64,000 nucleotides of DNA. Source: JBDIAG01 sp963835085 (GTDB taxonomy: Bacteria; Actinomycetota; Actinomycetes; Actinomycetales; CAWJMD01). Below the pieces are notes generated by a model, which worked only from the letters and a program-made list of their open reading frames with translations, was not told where the DNA came from and made no database searches. Shown here piece by piece: positions 32,517 to 42,053 of the stretch; the first letter of the stretch is position 1, and each line of letters opens with the position of its first letter. The position numbers and the translations under genes are program-made. The stretch lies in assembly GCA_963835085.1 (NCBI GenBank), contig CAWIED010000001.1:3224001-3288000 (forward strand), in the 5' to 3' direction.

Positions 32517-33536
32517 ATGAAGCCCGAAACCACCCCAGGGGGCATGGCAGCGATTGCTGAAGCTGCCGGCGTCTCCGTCTCGGCTGTGTCCAGGGCGCTC
32601 AGCGGCACGCCGGGAGTCTCTGCGGCCAAGCGTGCACGGATTCTCGAAATCGCCCGAGATACCGGCTATCTGGTTGATGGCACAGGGCGCAATGCCCGTC
32701 GAGCCTCGCAGGCGAAGGAACTCATCTCCGCCGTCATGCCCGAGCCGGACCGTTGGGTCTTCGGCTCGATCCTCGCCGGTCTGCATGACGTCCTTACACC
32801 CTCTGGTGTCTCCTTCACCGTCTATCAGGGCTATTCCGCTTCCGATCGCGCCAAGATCTTCGGCTCGGCTCGGCACGCCGCACATACCGATGTAGTCGTG
32901 CTCGTGCCGATGCCCCGCGGTATGCCGGTAGAGGACATCCGCCGCAGCCGGATCCCCGTGATCGTGGCCGGGTCGGTTGTGGAGGGCCTGCCGAGCGTCG
33001 GCATCGATGACGTTCTGGTCGGACAGAAGGCGACGAATTACCTGATCAACACGGGCTATCGGAGGATAGCCTACGCTTCCTACGGCGATCGCGAGGGCAC
33101 ACCTGGATACGCCTCACTGAAGCGAGGTGAGGGTTTCGTTGCCAGTATGGAGCGGGCCGGGTTGAATCCCTCCTGGAGAGTGCAAGTGCCGTTCGGGCCC
33201 GAGGCCGGTAGGGCGGCCGCCGAATTACTCCTCGAAAGGGATAATCTGCCGGAAGCAGTCGTCGCCTGCTCCGACGAGATGGCCGCTGGAATCGTGTCCG
33301 TCTTCCGTCGCACCGGGGTAAGGATACCCGATGATGTCGCGATCATCGGTGTGGACGATCACCCGATCGCTGATCTATTGCACCTCACGACCATCGCGCA
33401 ACCCGCCCGAGAGCAGGGTCGGCTCGCAGCGACCATGGCTATGCGGGCACTAGATGGGCCGATACCAGCCGAAACGATCACGCTACCTACGCGTCTGATC
33501 GTCCGAGAGTCGACCGCACGCCCAGGTAAGAGTTAA
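32517..33536 (+). CDS. LacI-family regulator of the trehalose cassette
   Basis: 339 residues from the ATG at 32517. The N-terminal HTH is MAAIAEAAGVSVSAVSRALSGTPGVSAAKRARILEIARDTGYLVD. The periplasmic-binding-protein-like sensor domain includes RIAYASYGDREGTPGY and AIIGVDDHPIADLLHLTTIAQPARE. The ligand is probably trehalose-6-phosphate or trehalose, judged from the genes it precedes. A TTTGCGCAAA palindrome in the gap to treC is a likely operator. GC content here is visibly below that of the core genes. Confidence 0.9.
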   Translation: MKPETTPGGMAAIAEAAGVSVSAVSRALSGTPGVSAAKRARILEIARDTGYLVDGTGRNARRASQAKELISAVMPEPDRWVFGSILAGLHDVLTPSGVSFTVYQGYSASDRAKIFGSARHAAHTDVVVLVPMPRGMPVEDIRRSRIPVIVAGSVVEGLPSVGIDDVLVGQKATNYLINTGYRRIAYASYGDREGTPGYASLKRGEGFVASMERAGLNPSWRVQVPFGPEAGRAAAELLLERDNLPEAVVACSDEMAAGIVSVFRRTGVRIPDDVAIIGVDDHPIADLLHLTTIAQPAREQGRLAATMAMRALDGPIPAETITLPTRLIVRESTARPGKS

Positions 33537-33572
33537 GCCGCCAATTGCGCACCGGCGATGACTGCGACCAGC

Positions 33573-33586
33573 GTTTTGCGCAAATC
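33573..33586 (+). promoter_or_regulatory. candidate LacI-type operator upstream of treC
   Basis: The 10-bp perfect palindrome TTTGCGCAAA (33575-33584) has the central CG typical of LacI-family operators. A related AATTGCGCAC lies 30 bp upstream (33543-33552). They are 70-110 bp ahead of treC and directly after the LacI gene. Confidence 0.4.
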
Positions 33587-33655
33587 TGCAACAGCTACGC
33601 AAAAGTTCGGTGACACCGGGGCTTTCGTGGCCATCTGGGGCCTAACGTATGGGCC

Positions 33656-35351
33656 GTGCAGGCGCAGAGCAGCGACGGTTTCCACAGCAAGGTCATCTAC
33701 CAGATCTATCCGAAGTCGTTCTACGACTCCTCGGGCAGCGGCGTGGGCGACCTCCGGGGCGTGATCGCGAAGGTTCCGTACATCGCATCGCTGGGCGTTG
33801 ACATGGTGTGGTTCAACCCGTTCTTTGTCTCCCCCGGCAAGGACAACGGGTACGACATCGCCGACTACTACCGCGTCGACCCTACTATGGGGACGATGGC
33901 TGATTTCGAGGAATTGGTGCTGGCCCTCGGCACCCACGGCGTAGACGTGATGCTGGACATGGTCCTGAATCACACATCCACCGAGCATGAGTGGTTTCAA
34001 CGCGCAGTGGAGGGCGATCCAGAATATCGCGACTTCTACTACCTGCGGCCGCCGGGCCCGGACGGCGGGCTGCCGAACAACTGGGTATCCAAGTTCGGCG
34101 GCCCGGTCCTGGTCGCCTTTCGGGGACACCGGACTGTATTACCTCTGCCTGTTTGACCGTTCCCAAGCCGACCTCAACTGGCACAACCCACGGGTGCGCC
34201 AGGAGTTGGCCAAGGTGGTCGAGTTCTGGCGTCAAAGGGGTGTCCGTGGCTTCCGGTTCGATGTCATCAACCTGATCGGCAAACCCGAGGATCTCCCCTC
34301 CGCGCCGGACAATGTGGACGACCGACACATGTATACCGATGGCGCGCTCGTCATGCCCTACCTTCACGAATTAGCGTTGGCCTCGCACCGCAAGGACCCA
34401 AGTAGTGTGGCTGTGGGGGAAATGTCGTCGACCTCGATCGAACGCTGCATCGAGTACTCACATGCCACCGACGGCGCACTGTCCATGGTGTTCAACTTCC
34501 ATCATCTGAAAGTTGACTATCTCAATGGCCAGAAATGGACTCGAACACCTTTCGACTTCGCCGAATTGAAGCGCCTCTTGTCCGAATGGGCCGTCCGCAT
34601 ACAGGACGGCGGCGGCTGGAATGCATTGTTCTGGAACAATCACGACCAGCCCCGGGCGTTGGACCGTTTCGGCGACTCGGAGAACTATCGAGTCGAGTCA
34701 GCGACCATGCTGGCGACCGCCATCCATCTGCTGCGCGGAACGCCCTACATCTATATGGGCGAGGAGATCGGCATGACTGACCCTCGCTATACGTCAATAG
34801 GCGACTATGTCGACGTGGAGGCCATCAACGCCTATGAGGCTCTACTCGCCGCTGGATGCGATCAGGCGGAAGCATTTGCGATCGTCCACTCGAAGGCACG
34901 AGACAATGCACGCACACCTATGCAGTGGGACGCCGGGCCGAATGCGGGCTTTTCCGCCGCAACACCGTGGCTGCGACCCACTAATCATGAGACCATCAAT
35001 GTGGCCGCCGAGGAAGCCGGTGGCAGAATTCTCCCGTACTATCGCAAGTTGATTCGCCTGCGTAAGACCTGTGCAGTGATTTCCGAGGGCCTTGTCGAGC
35101 CTTACGCACTGGAGCATCCGTCGATCTTTTCCTACGTGCGGACCCTTAAGGGCACTAAGCTCCTTGTGCTCACGAACTTCTACGCCGATCCTTCGTCGAT
35201 AGAGATTCCTGAGGAGTTCATCAATGGAAAGATCCTTATCGAAAACTACCATACGCAACGCCAGGTTTTGCTCAACACACAGATCCGGCTACGGCCTTAT
35301 GAGGCCATCGCCGTCCTTGCCCGCACCCGCTCAATCGGAGACATACAATGA
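33656..35351 (+). pseudogene. treC: trehalose-6-phosphate hydrolase, single-base frameshift
   Basis: GH13 enzyme that splits trehalose-6-phosphate into glucose and glucose-6-phosphate. From the GTG at 33656 the frame reads KVIYQIYPKSFYDSSGSGVGDLRG...DMVLNHTS...LPNNWVSKFGG, then ends at 34156 as a wrong tail. The next frame resumes exactly with SPFGDTGLYYLCLFDRSQADLNWHNP, GFRFDVINL (nucleophile Asp), VGEMSSTS (acid Glu) and FWNNHDQPR. The GEMSSTS...FNFHHLKVDY block matches TreC specifically. One extra base near 34107-34110 accounts for the break. It is either real inactivation or an assembly error. It overlaps the PTS gene start by 4 bp. Confidence 0.88.
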
Positions 35352-37414
35352 CGCCGGGTTCCGTACTGACCACCCACATTCTTTCCCCACTGACCGGTTC
35401 GATCGTGCCCCTGGGCGAAGTTGCTGACCCGACATTCGCGAAGAAGGTGTTGGGGGACGGCTTTGCCGTTGAGCCGGACGCCGACCAGGTCGTCGCGCCA
35501 GCATCGGGAATCGTCCTGCTGGTCGCAAACACCGGACACGCCTTCGCTCTCAAGACCTCCACAGGTGTGGAGATCCTCGTCCACATGGGGATCGATACGG
35601 TCCAATTGAAAGGCGTGCCCTTCAACCTCACGATCGCCCCGGGTGACACGGTCGAGGCAGGACAGCCGATCGGAACCATGGACTGCGCGGCCGTCAAGAC
35701 GGCCGACAGAAGCGCGACAACCATGGTCATCTTCACCAACCTGACCAAATTGAAAGGTGATTTGAGCGTCGGGACGGGCGACGTTGCCGCCGGTGCCGAG
35801 GTGGCGACTGTGACTCTGCCGGATTCCCCGTCACTGGATCCTGTCCCTGGTGTGGTGGCGGCCGCTCCCGCGGCTACTACTCCAGCACGACCAACAGCCT
35901 GCGCCATCCCAGACGGCCTGACCGGGTATGACTTGCTGGCACACCAGATCGTCGACGGCATCGGCGGCCGGGACAATGTTAAGAGCGTCTTACGCTGCAT
36001 TACCCGAGTCCGTTTCTATCTGAAGGACCAATCACGCGCTGACGACGAAGTGGTGAGCAATCTCGACGGCGTTATCGATGTAATCAAAGCCGGTGGCCAG
36101 TACCAGGTGGTCATCGGCGCTGCAGTAGAGGATGTTTTCCAGCCCGTGAACCGCTTGGTCAGCGGAGCAGTCGCTTCGGTCGATGTCGAGGAAGAAGAGG
36201 TCGAGCGACCAACCACGGCGATCGGCTGGGCCAAGTTCGGTTTCAGCTCCCTCATCGGCGTCATCACGGGGTCGATGATTCCCGTCATCGGCTTGCTGGC
36301 GGCTTCCGGGATTCTCAAGGGAATTCTGGCCCTGCTCACCCAGTTCAACATCGTCGAAGCCGCCAGCAGCACCTATACGTTCATCGATGCCATGTCATCC
36401 TCTATGTTCTACTTCCTGCCGCTCATCATCGGCTACACGGCTGCTCGGCGCCTCGGTTCGGATCCGATAATTGTCGCCATCATTGGCGGCGTCCTCGTGT
36501 ACCCATCGATTGTCGCCATGTCCAATCCGACCAATCCAGACTACAAGGTGGTCGGCCAGCTAGGCGCGACGGTGTTCAATGGCGACTTCTTCGGGATTCC
36601 GGTCTCACTTCCTCAGGGGAACGCCTACGCCTACTCAATCTTCCCCATCATCGTCGCGGCGTGGCTTGCGGCCCGGGTCGAGCCGCTGCTCAAAAAGCAT
36701 ATCCCTGCCGTGGTCCGAATGATCTTTGCACCGCTACTGGAAGTTTTGATCGTCTCCACTCTGGTTCTCATCGTCTTCGGCCCGATCATCATGTTCCTGT
36801 CCGGCGGCGTCGCCAATGGCGTCAATTGGCTGCTCGGCCTGAATTACGCCGTTGCCGGCCTTCTGATCGGCGCTCTCTACCAGTGCTTGGTCATCTTCGG
36901 TCTACACTGGGCCGTCATCCCCTTGATTGCCGCCCAGCTGGCTTCCAATGGCTCCTCTCCACTCAACGCAATCGTCTCCGCTACAATGATTGCACAGGGC
37001 GGCGGCGCGCTGGCTATTTGGATTAAGACGAAGGACAAGAGGATCAAGACGCTCGCGGGTCCGGCGACGATTTCTGCATTCTGCGGAATCACCGAGCCTG
37101 CCATGTACGGTCTCAATCTCAAATACGGACGAGTCTTTATCATGGCGTCGGCCGGAGGCGCGGTCGGCGGACTCTTGACCGGACTGTTGAATGTCAACAT
37201 GTATGGCTTCACCGGTGGATTCGTAGGATTTCCGTCCTTCGTCAACCCTCACGGACTCGACGGCAATCTGGTCGGATTCCTGATTGCGTCCACGGCCGCG
37301 CTGACAGTGTCATTCACCTTGACCTACCTGTTCGGTTTTGACGACTCGGTTATCGACAACGAGCGTTCCGTCAAGAAGGTCCGGCTCGGCAAGCGCGAAC
37401 CTGCTGGCACCTAG
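35348..37414 (+). CDS. PTS trehalose-type EIIABC permease
   Basis: 688 residues with order EIIA-EIIB-EIIC. EIIA (1-155) is glucose type: catalytic His79 (EILVHMGIDTV) and partner His64. An Ala/Pro linker follows. EIIB (195-270) has its phosphorylated Cys217 in VLRCITRVRFYL and the GGQYQVVIG segment. EIIC (about 300-670) carries roughly ten membrane helices and ITEPAMYGLNLKYGR. It imports and phosphorylates a disaccharide, by context trehalose. Beta-glucoside/sucrose EIIs usually have EIIA at the C-terminus, so this order is unusual. Needs HPr and EI from elsewhere. ATG overlaps the treC stop. Confidence 0.9.
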   Translation: MTPGSVLTTHILSPLTGSIVPLGEVADPTFAKKVLGDGFAVEPDADQVVAPASGIVLLVANTGHAFALKTSTGVEILVHMGIDTVQLKGVPFNLTIAPGDTVEAGQPIGTMDCAAVKTADRSATTMVIFTNLTKLKGDLSVGTGDVAAGAEVATVTLPDSPSLDPVPGVVAAAPAATTPARPTACAIPDGLTGYDLLAHQIVDGIGGRDNVKSVLRCITRVRFYLKDQSRADDEVVSNLDGVIDVIKAGGQYQVVIGAAVEDVFQPVNRLVSGAVASVDVEEEEVERPTTAIGWAKFGFSSLIGVITGSMIPVIGLLAASGILKGILALLTQFNIVEAASSTYTFIDAMSSSMFYFLPLIIGYTAARRLGSDPIIVAIIGGVLVYPSIVAMSNPTNPDYKVVGQLGATVFNGDFFGIPVSLPQGNAYAYSIFPIIVAAWLAARVEPLLKKHIPAVVRMIFAPLLEVLIVSTLVLIVFGPIIMFLSGGVANGVNWLLGLNYAVAGLLIGALYQCLVIFGLHWAVIPLIAAQLASNGSSPLNAIVSATMIAQGGGALAIWIKTKDKRIKTLAGPATISAFCGITEPAMYGLNLKYGRVFIMASAGGAVGGLLTGLLNVNMYGFTGGFVGFPSFVNPHGLDGNLVGFLIASTAALTVSFTLTYLFGFDDSVIDNERSVKKVRLGKREPAGT

Positions 37415-37548
37415 CAACTCTTCGCCGGATCGGCGTCACCCGGCAAACCACTTCACATGCACAACCATCTGGCAGCAGATGCCTATTTGTGCTGCCGAAA
37501 TCTCTTTACGTGAACGGCACTGAACTCGCAACAAGCGAAAGGACGACT

Positions 37549-39405
37549 ATGACAGTCACCAGGGAAGAACGCGGGATTAGGGACGCCTCCACTGTCCTCG
37601 ACCACAAGCCGCCACTGACGTCCGGCAACATCTTCATGATGAATGTGGGCTTCTTCGGAGTGCAGTTTAGCTTTGCGCTCACCCAGACCGCGATAAACCC
37701 GCTGTTCTCGGCTATGGGAGCATCCGGTCACGAGCTACCTATCCTGAACCTGGCAGGGCCCATGACCGGCCTGCTGATCCAGCCATTGATCGGCGCGATG
37801 TCGGACCGTACCTGGGCGCCGCGGTGGGGACGCCGCAGGCCGTTTATATTGTGTGCCGCGCTGCTGATGATCCTGATCTGTCTCGTCTTCCCGTTCATTT
37901 CGATCCTGTGGGTCGCCGTGCTCGAACTCTGGCTGTTGGATGCCGGCAACAACTCGGCGATGGAGCCGTACCGGGCTTTGATCTCGGACCGGTTGCCGAA
38001 GAATCAGTTGGCGCGCGGCTTCCTGGTACAGAGCATGTTCACCGGTGCGGGCGCCGTGCTGTCCAATCTCTCCATCTTCGTGTTCCAGTTGTGGGCACCC
38101 GGCATCGCCCCGAACGGAATTCCCTATTGGGCCTACATCTGCTTCTGGCTGGGTGCGGTGTGCATCCTGATAACCGTCGGCGTTGCCATGCGCAAGCGCA
38201 TCGAGCTAGAGCCCACCGGTGAAGAACTAGAGGAGATGAGGGACGCTCCCAAGGGGATCATCGCGATCGTTCATGACATCGCTACCGCGGTCAAGGTCAT
38301 GCCGGTAGCCATGCACAAGATCGGCCTGGTGTTCGCATTCCAGTTCTATGCCATGTTTGTCTATTGGCAGTTCGTAGCGCTGAGCGTCGGCCAGTCCGTG
38401 TTCGGCGTCTCACCGGAGACGAACGCCGCAGCCTACCAACGGGCTGTCGGATGGTCGGGCCTGCTCAACGGCACGTACAACCTGTTCACGGCCATCAGTG
38501 CCCTGTTCCTCTTGCGGTTTGTCGTCAGGTTCGGCGGCAAGTGGACGCATGTGGTTTGTCTGGTCATCGGCGGCCTATGCATGGTGTGGCTAGCCAATGT
38601 GGACAACCAGTGGATCAGCCTCGTGCCGATGATCGGGATCGGCATCATGTGGGCATCGATCGTGGGTGTTCCCTATCTGATGGTGGCCAGCATGGTGCCG
38701 GCCGGCCGATCCGGCGTGTACATGGGCATCCTGAACATGATGATCGTCATCCCCATGCTCGTTGAAACTCTCTCGTTCGGTTGGATCTACGAGCACCTCT
38801 TGAGCAGTGATCCCACCAAGGCCATGCTTCTTGCCGGTGGATTGATGGTGATCGGGGCGATTGCGATGCTGTGGGTCAAAGCGCCAAGCGAGGCCGACGA
38901 ATCGAGCATGGTTCCGCTCGGACGTCCCGACGATGCCGCCCACACGTATGACAGGGTGATCGTCGGCTCGGACGGTACCGAGAACACGATGTTCGGTGTG
39001 CGCCGTGCCATGGAGATCGCCGAGGACACCAACGCCAAACTGACAATCGTCACCGTCTACCACCCGGAAGGATGGTCGCTCGACGACACCCACCAGGAAC
39101 TCGTCGGCGAGGAGGCCGGCCGAGAGGCACTACGACGGACCGTAGAGCAACTCAACAGTGAGCGCGTACGTACGTACGACGCGCTAGTTGTACCCGGTGA
39201 CGTCGCCGAAACGCTGTTGGCCGCATCCGACCACTCCCGTCGGAACCTCATCGTGGTCGGAAACCGAGGCCTCGGCGCTGAGCGGGGTGCACTCGGGTCA
39301 ATTCCTGCAAAGGTCGTCCAGAATGCCGCATCAGACGTCATGGTGATTCAAACCGACGACGTCTCACACCTGGCCAAACAATTGTGGACGCGCCCCCGTA
39401 GCTAG
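37549..39405 (+). CDS. sucrose-type MFS transporter fused to a universal stress domain
   Basis: 618 residues from the ATG at 37549, which follows GAAAGGACG; a GTG at 37489 is also open. Residues 1 to about 455 form a 12-helix MFS transporter with SDRTWAPRWGRRRPFIL, the RxGRRRPF loop of SUC/SLC45-like disaccharide:proton symporters. From about 470 (YDRVIVGSDGTENTMFGVRRAMEIAEDTNAKLTIVTVYHP) to 600 a UspA domain follows, with the nucleotide loop GNRGLGAERGALGS. The cytoplasmic stress domain could sense ATP or another ligand and gate transport. It is next to the PTS gene and a free UspA. Confidence 0.88.
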   Translation: MTVTREERGIRDASTVLDHKPPLTSGNIFMMNVGFFGVQFSFALTQTAINPLFSAMGASGHELPILNLAGPMTGLLIQPLIGAMSDRTWAPRWGRRRPFILCAALLMILICLVFPFISILWVAVLELWLLDAGNNSAMEPYRALISDRLPKNQLARGFLVQSMFTGAGAVLSNLSIFVFQLWAPGIAPNGIPYWAYICFWLGAVCILITVGVAMRKRIELEPTGEELEEMRDAPKGIIAIVHDIATAVKVMPVAMHKIGLVFAFQFYAMFVYWQFVALSVGQSVFGVSPETNAAAYQRAVGWSGLLNGTYNLFTAISALFLLRFVVRFGGKWTHVVCLVIGGLCMVWLANVDNQWISLVPMIGIGIMWASIVGVPYLMVASMVPAGRSGVYMGILNMMIVIPMLVETLSFGWIYEHLLSSDPTKAMLLAGGLMVIGAIAMLWVKAPSEADESSMVPLGRPDDAAHTYDRVIVGSDGTENTMFGVRRAMEIAEDTNAKLTIVTVYHPEGWSLDDTHQELVGEEAGREALRRTVEQLNSERVRTYDALVVPGDVAETLLAASDHSRRNLIVVGNRGLGAERGALGSIPAKVVQNAASDVMVIQTDDVSHLAKQLWTRPRS

Positions 39406-39430
39406 AAACAACCTGAGGAAGGATTATTTG

Positions 39431-39865
39431 ATGAGTAAAACGAAGAATATTGTCGTCGGTGTCGACGGCTCGAAAAGCAGTCTCAAGGCGCTCGAATGGG
39501 CAGCGGAAATCGCGAAGGAACGCAAGTCAGAGCTTACAGTCTTGATGGCCTGGGTGCCTTCGCTTCCACCTCTGGCCGGCATGTCGCCTTCGTATTCGAC
39601 TCATGACGACAGCGACCCTGCCTCGGCCACCAAACAGAAGCTGACGGAATCCATTCATGCGGTTCTCGGGCCCGAACCAGCAGTTCGCGTACACCCCGTG
39701 ATTCGGGCCGAGAGCGCCGCCAAAGCACTCATTGAAGCCTCCGATGATGCCGACCTTCTGGTGGTTGGTCGTCGGGGACGCGGGGGTTTCAAAGGTCTGC
39801 TCCTCGGGTCTGTGAGCCATCACGTCGCGGCTCATGCACGGTGCACCGTCGTCGTCGTTCGCTGA
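39431..39865 (+). CDS. universal stress protein UspA
   Basis: 144 residues from the ATG at 39431 with AGGAAGG ahead of it; the TTG three bases upstream is less likely. A single UspA fold: KNIVVGVDGSKSSLKALEWAAEIAKERKSELTVLMAW and the ATP-binding loop GRRGRGGFKGLLLGSVSHHV, complete as G-x2-G-x9-G-S. It begins 25 bp after the MFS-USP gene and probably belongs to the same transcript. Possible partner of the fused USP domain, since these domains dimerise. Confidence 0.9.
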   Translation: MSKTKNIVVGVDGSKSSLKALEWAAEIAKERKSELTVLMAWVPSLPPLAGMSPSYSTHDDSDPASATKQKLTESIHAVLGPEPAVRVHPVIRAESAAKALIEASDDADLLVVGRRGRGGFKGLLLGSVSHHVAAHARCTVVVVR

Positions 39866-39882
39866 CCTGCTCGCCTGGTGGC

Positions 39883-39957
39883 CTCGAATTGTCACGTCTG
39901 TCATCGACTCGTTGCCAAGGTAGTGACCCATGGTTGAAGAACGTCACAGTTCGGCGG
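39883..39957 (+). repeat. ~73-bp palindromic element, copy C
   Basis: Arms TCGAATTGTCACGT and AACGTCACAGTTCGGCGG with the interior TTGCCAAGGTAGTGACCCATGG. It fills the gap between the convergent 3' ends of the UspA gene and the siderophore-interacting protein gene, ending 3 bp before the latter's stop. A terminator role is possible at this copy. Confidence 0.8.
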
Positions 39958-39960
39958 AAA

Positions 39961-40737
39961 CTAGTGTCCTTTGAGTCCCTTCTTACCGGGAGCCCAGTAG
40001 GGCAGGTTGGTCACCCGACGGCTCGGTACGCCGCTTGCCCGAAGCGCCCGGTAGAGGCGTTGGATCGATGATGCTCTACCGGTCAGTACGCCGTTGGCCG
40101 CTGCGATGGAGCCGAAGGCGTCCAGCACTTCGCGCTCGACCTCGTCGACGTGACAGTCGTCCCTTTCTCGCACTATGAGTTTGACGGCACCACCCATGCC
40201 GAATCGCTCAACAACAGCGCGGGACTCTTCGAGCGAATTCACCTCGAAGATGAATCGCGATTCGCGATACTTCGGCGGCGTCTCGCGAACCGCGATGGCG
40301 GTGCTGAACGACGTCTCATCGCCAAAGAAGACCAAGGGTCGTTGTGGTTTCGGCAGCGAGAGCGCGCGCCGGGGACCCACCAGACGGCAGGGTGTGCCCG
40401 CACGCGCTGAGGCGACCCAGTCCGAGCCGGGACCGTTGCCGTGGACATACCAGAGGATCTTCGTCGTCCCGGTGCTGGGTTCGAACGCAAGCGGGGTGTA
40501 GGAGCGCAACTCCCAGGGGCCGAGCAACGCCGCCCCTGAGACGATGACCTGCACCATGTCACCTGGCGTCCACGACGCGTTCTGGAACCCGTCGGACGCC
40601 AGGGAGATCAGGCGAAAGTGCGCGCCAACGTCCTCGACGTGGCGAACCTCGGCCTCGCGTGTGGAGAGGTCCAACAACAGCGATGTCAGGCGACCCGGCC
40701 GCCGCACGATCGGTGGGTCCATAGCTGCCGAGGTCAT
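39961..40737 (-). CDS. siderophore-interacting protein-type flavin reductase
   Basis: 258 residues of the SIP/ViuB ferredoxin-reductase-like family. The N-terminal FAD-binding barrel has VGAHFRLISL and WELRSYTPLAFEP (RxYT flavin motif). The NAD(P)H domain has LVFFGDETSFSTAIAV. The C-terminus (RLYRALRASGVPSRRVTNLPYWAPGKKGLKGH) matches the family's WRxGR-like end. Likely reduces ferric chelates or passes electrons to its partner. It overlaps the flavin monooxygenase stop by 4 bp, so the pair may form one redox system: reductase plus monooxygenase. Confidence 0.85.
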   Translation of the reverse strand: MTSAAMDPPIVRRPGRLTSLLLDLSTREAEVRHVEDVGAHFRLISLASDGFQNASWTPGDMVQVIVSGAALLGPWELRSYTPLAFEPSTGTTKILWYVHGNGPGSDWVASARAGTPCRLVGPRRALSLPKPQRPLVFFGDETSFSTAIAVRETPPKYRESRFIFEVNSLEESRAVVERFGMGGAVKLIVRERDDCHVDEVEREVLDAFGSIAAANGVLTGRASSIQRLYRALRASGVPSRRVTNLPYWAPGKKGLKGH

Positions 40738-41967
40738 GTCAGTCGCACAAGGCCCTGGTAGTTCTTCAGAATGAAGGGCAGCGTCAGGCTTCCGAAGTCT
40801 GGTAGGTCGCCTGTCGCGGTCTCGTCCGCGTCCGACGGTTCGCCGCCGAGAGGTGTTTGCGGCTTCGAGTTCTGCTCCAGCGCGATGGCCTGGTTCCGGA
40901 TTGCATAGTCGCGCAGTTCGTCTTCGTAGGCGAGCACCCCTTTGCTCAGGTCGTCTCGGTGCGTCGCGAGTTCACCGGCCAGGACGTACGCGCCGACCAT
41001 CGCGACACTGGTGGCCTGGCCTGTGCCCAGGGAGACGGCGTAGCCGGCATCGCCGACCAGCACGATCCGCCCGCGTGCCCACGTGTCCATGCAGACCTGG
41101 CTCAGCCGGTAGAAGTGGAAGTCGCTCGCATCCAACATGTGGTCCACGATCTGCGGAATCACCCAGCCCGCGTCAGCCACTCGGTCGGCAAGCAATCGCT
41201 TCTGATCGCCGATATCGCGTAGGTCGTAGTCGACCGCCTCTGGCGTGCTGAAACCGAGATAGGTCTTCGCCGGGGCCTCCTTGTCCAGGCCCATCACCAG
41301 TGCACCGACGAATGGATCCTCCCGCTGGTAGATCACCTCCCAACGCTCAAGAGCGAGGAAATTCGGCATGCTGAACACCGCGACGTGCGTGTCACCGAAA
41401 GCGCGCACGAACCGCTCGTCGGGGCCGAAGGCGATCCGCCGCACTCCCGAGCCGACCCCGTCGGCGCCGATCACCACCTCGAAGCGGCGTGGCGCAGCAG
41501 TGGCGAACGTGACATCGACCCCCGACTCGTCTTGGGTCAGCGACGCGATGGAGTCTCCGAAGATGTACTCGACCTGGTCGCCCACGGCTTGGTAGAGCAC
41601 ATCGCAAAGCTCGTCACGCATGACCTCGATATCAGGACTATCGAGCTGCCCGCCGGTCAAAGTGCTCAGCGTGCTCCGGAAGATTTCCTGACCAGCCGAG
41701 TCGACCATGGCTATCCCCCGTCAGTTTCGTGCTCCGATCGCGAAGAGCGGCGTCGATGCCCATTCGCTCCGCAACTTCCAGGCCAGGACCGCGCACATCG
41801 ATCGCGTGACCGCCTGGGCGCAGCTGGGGCGCCACTTCCACCACCGAGACCTCGAAGCCATAGCGGGCGAGCCAATAGGCGGTGGTGAGGCCGGCAATGC
41901 TGGCACCCGAGACGAGCACCCGACGAGGGGTTGATCGAGGCCACAGTTCTTGGTTCGTGGGGGTCAT
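40734..41967 (-). pseudogene. FAD-dependent monooxygenase, single-base frameshift
   Basis: A PHBH-fold flavoprotein monooxygenase. From 41967 it reads RRVLVSGASIAGLTTAYWLARYGFEVSVVE (FAD Rossmann) and RPGGHAIDVRGPG, up to RDRSTKLTG, where it runs into a five-G tract (41715-41719 on the minus strand). The sequence continues in another frame from AMVDSAGQEIFRS to the end, with VVIGADGVGSGVRRIAFG and IVLVGDAGYAVSLGTGQATSVAMVGA. Four Gs instead of five would restore one ~411-residue protein. Homopolymer position makes a sequencing error or phase variation plausible. Divergent LysR gene probably controls it. Substrate unknown (aromatic or antibiotic). Confidence 0.85.
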
Positions 41968-42053
41968 GAAATCGACGGTACGTTCGCCCGGGCTGAGCTG
42001 TCCAAGACATAGAATGACGCGTTATTAGACCCTCGAAGCAACGGTTGTGAGGC

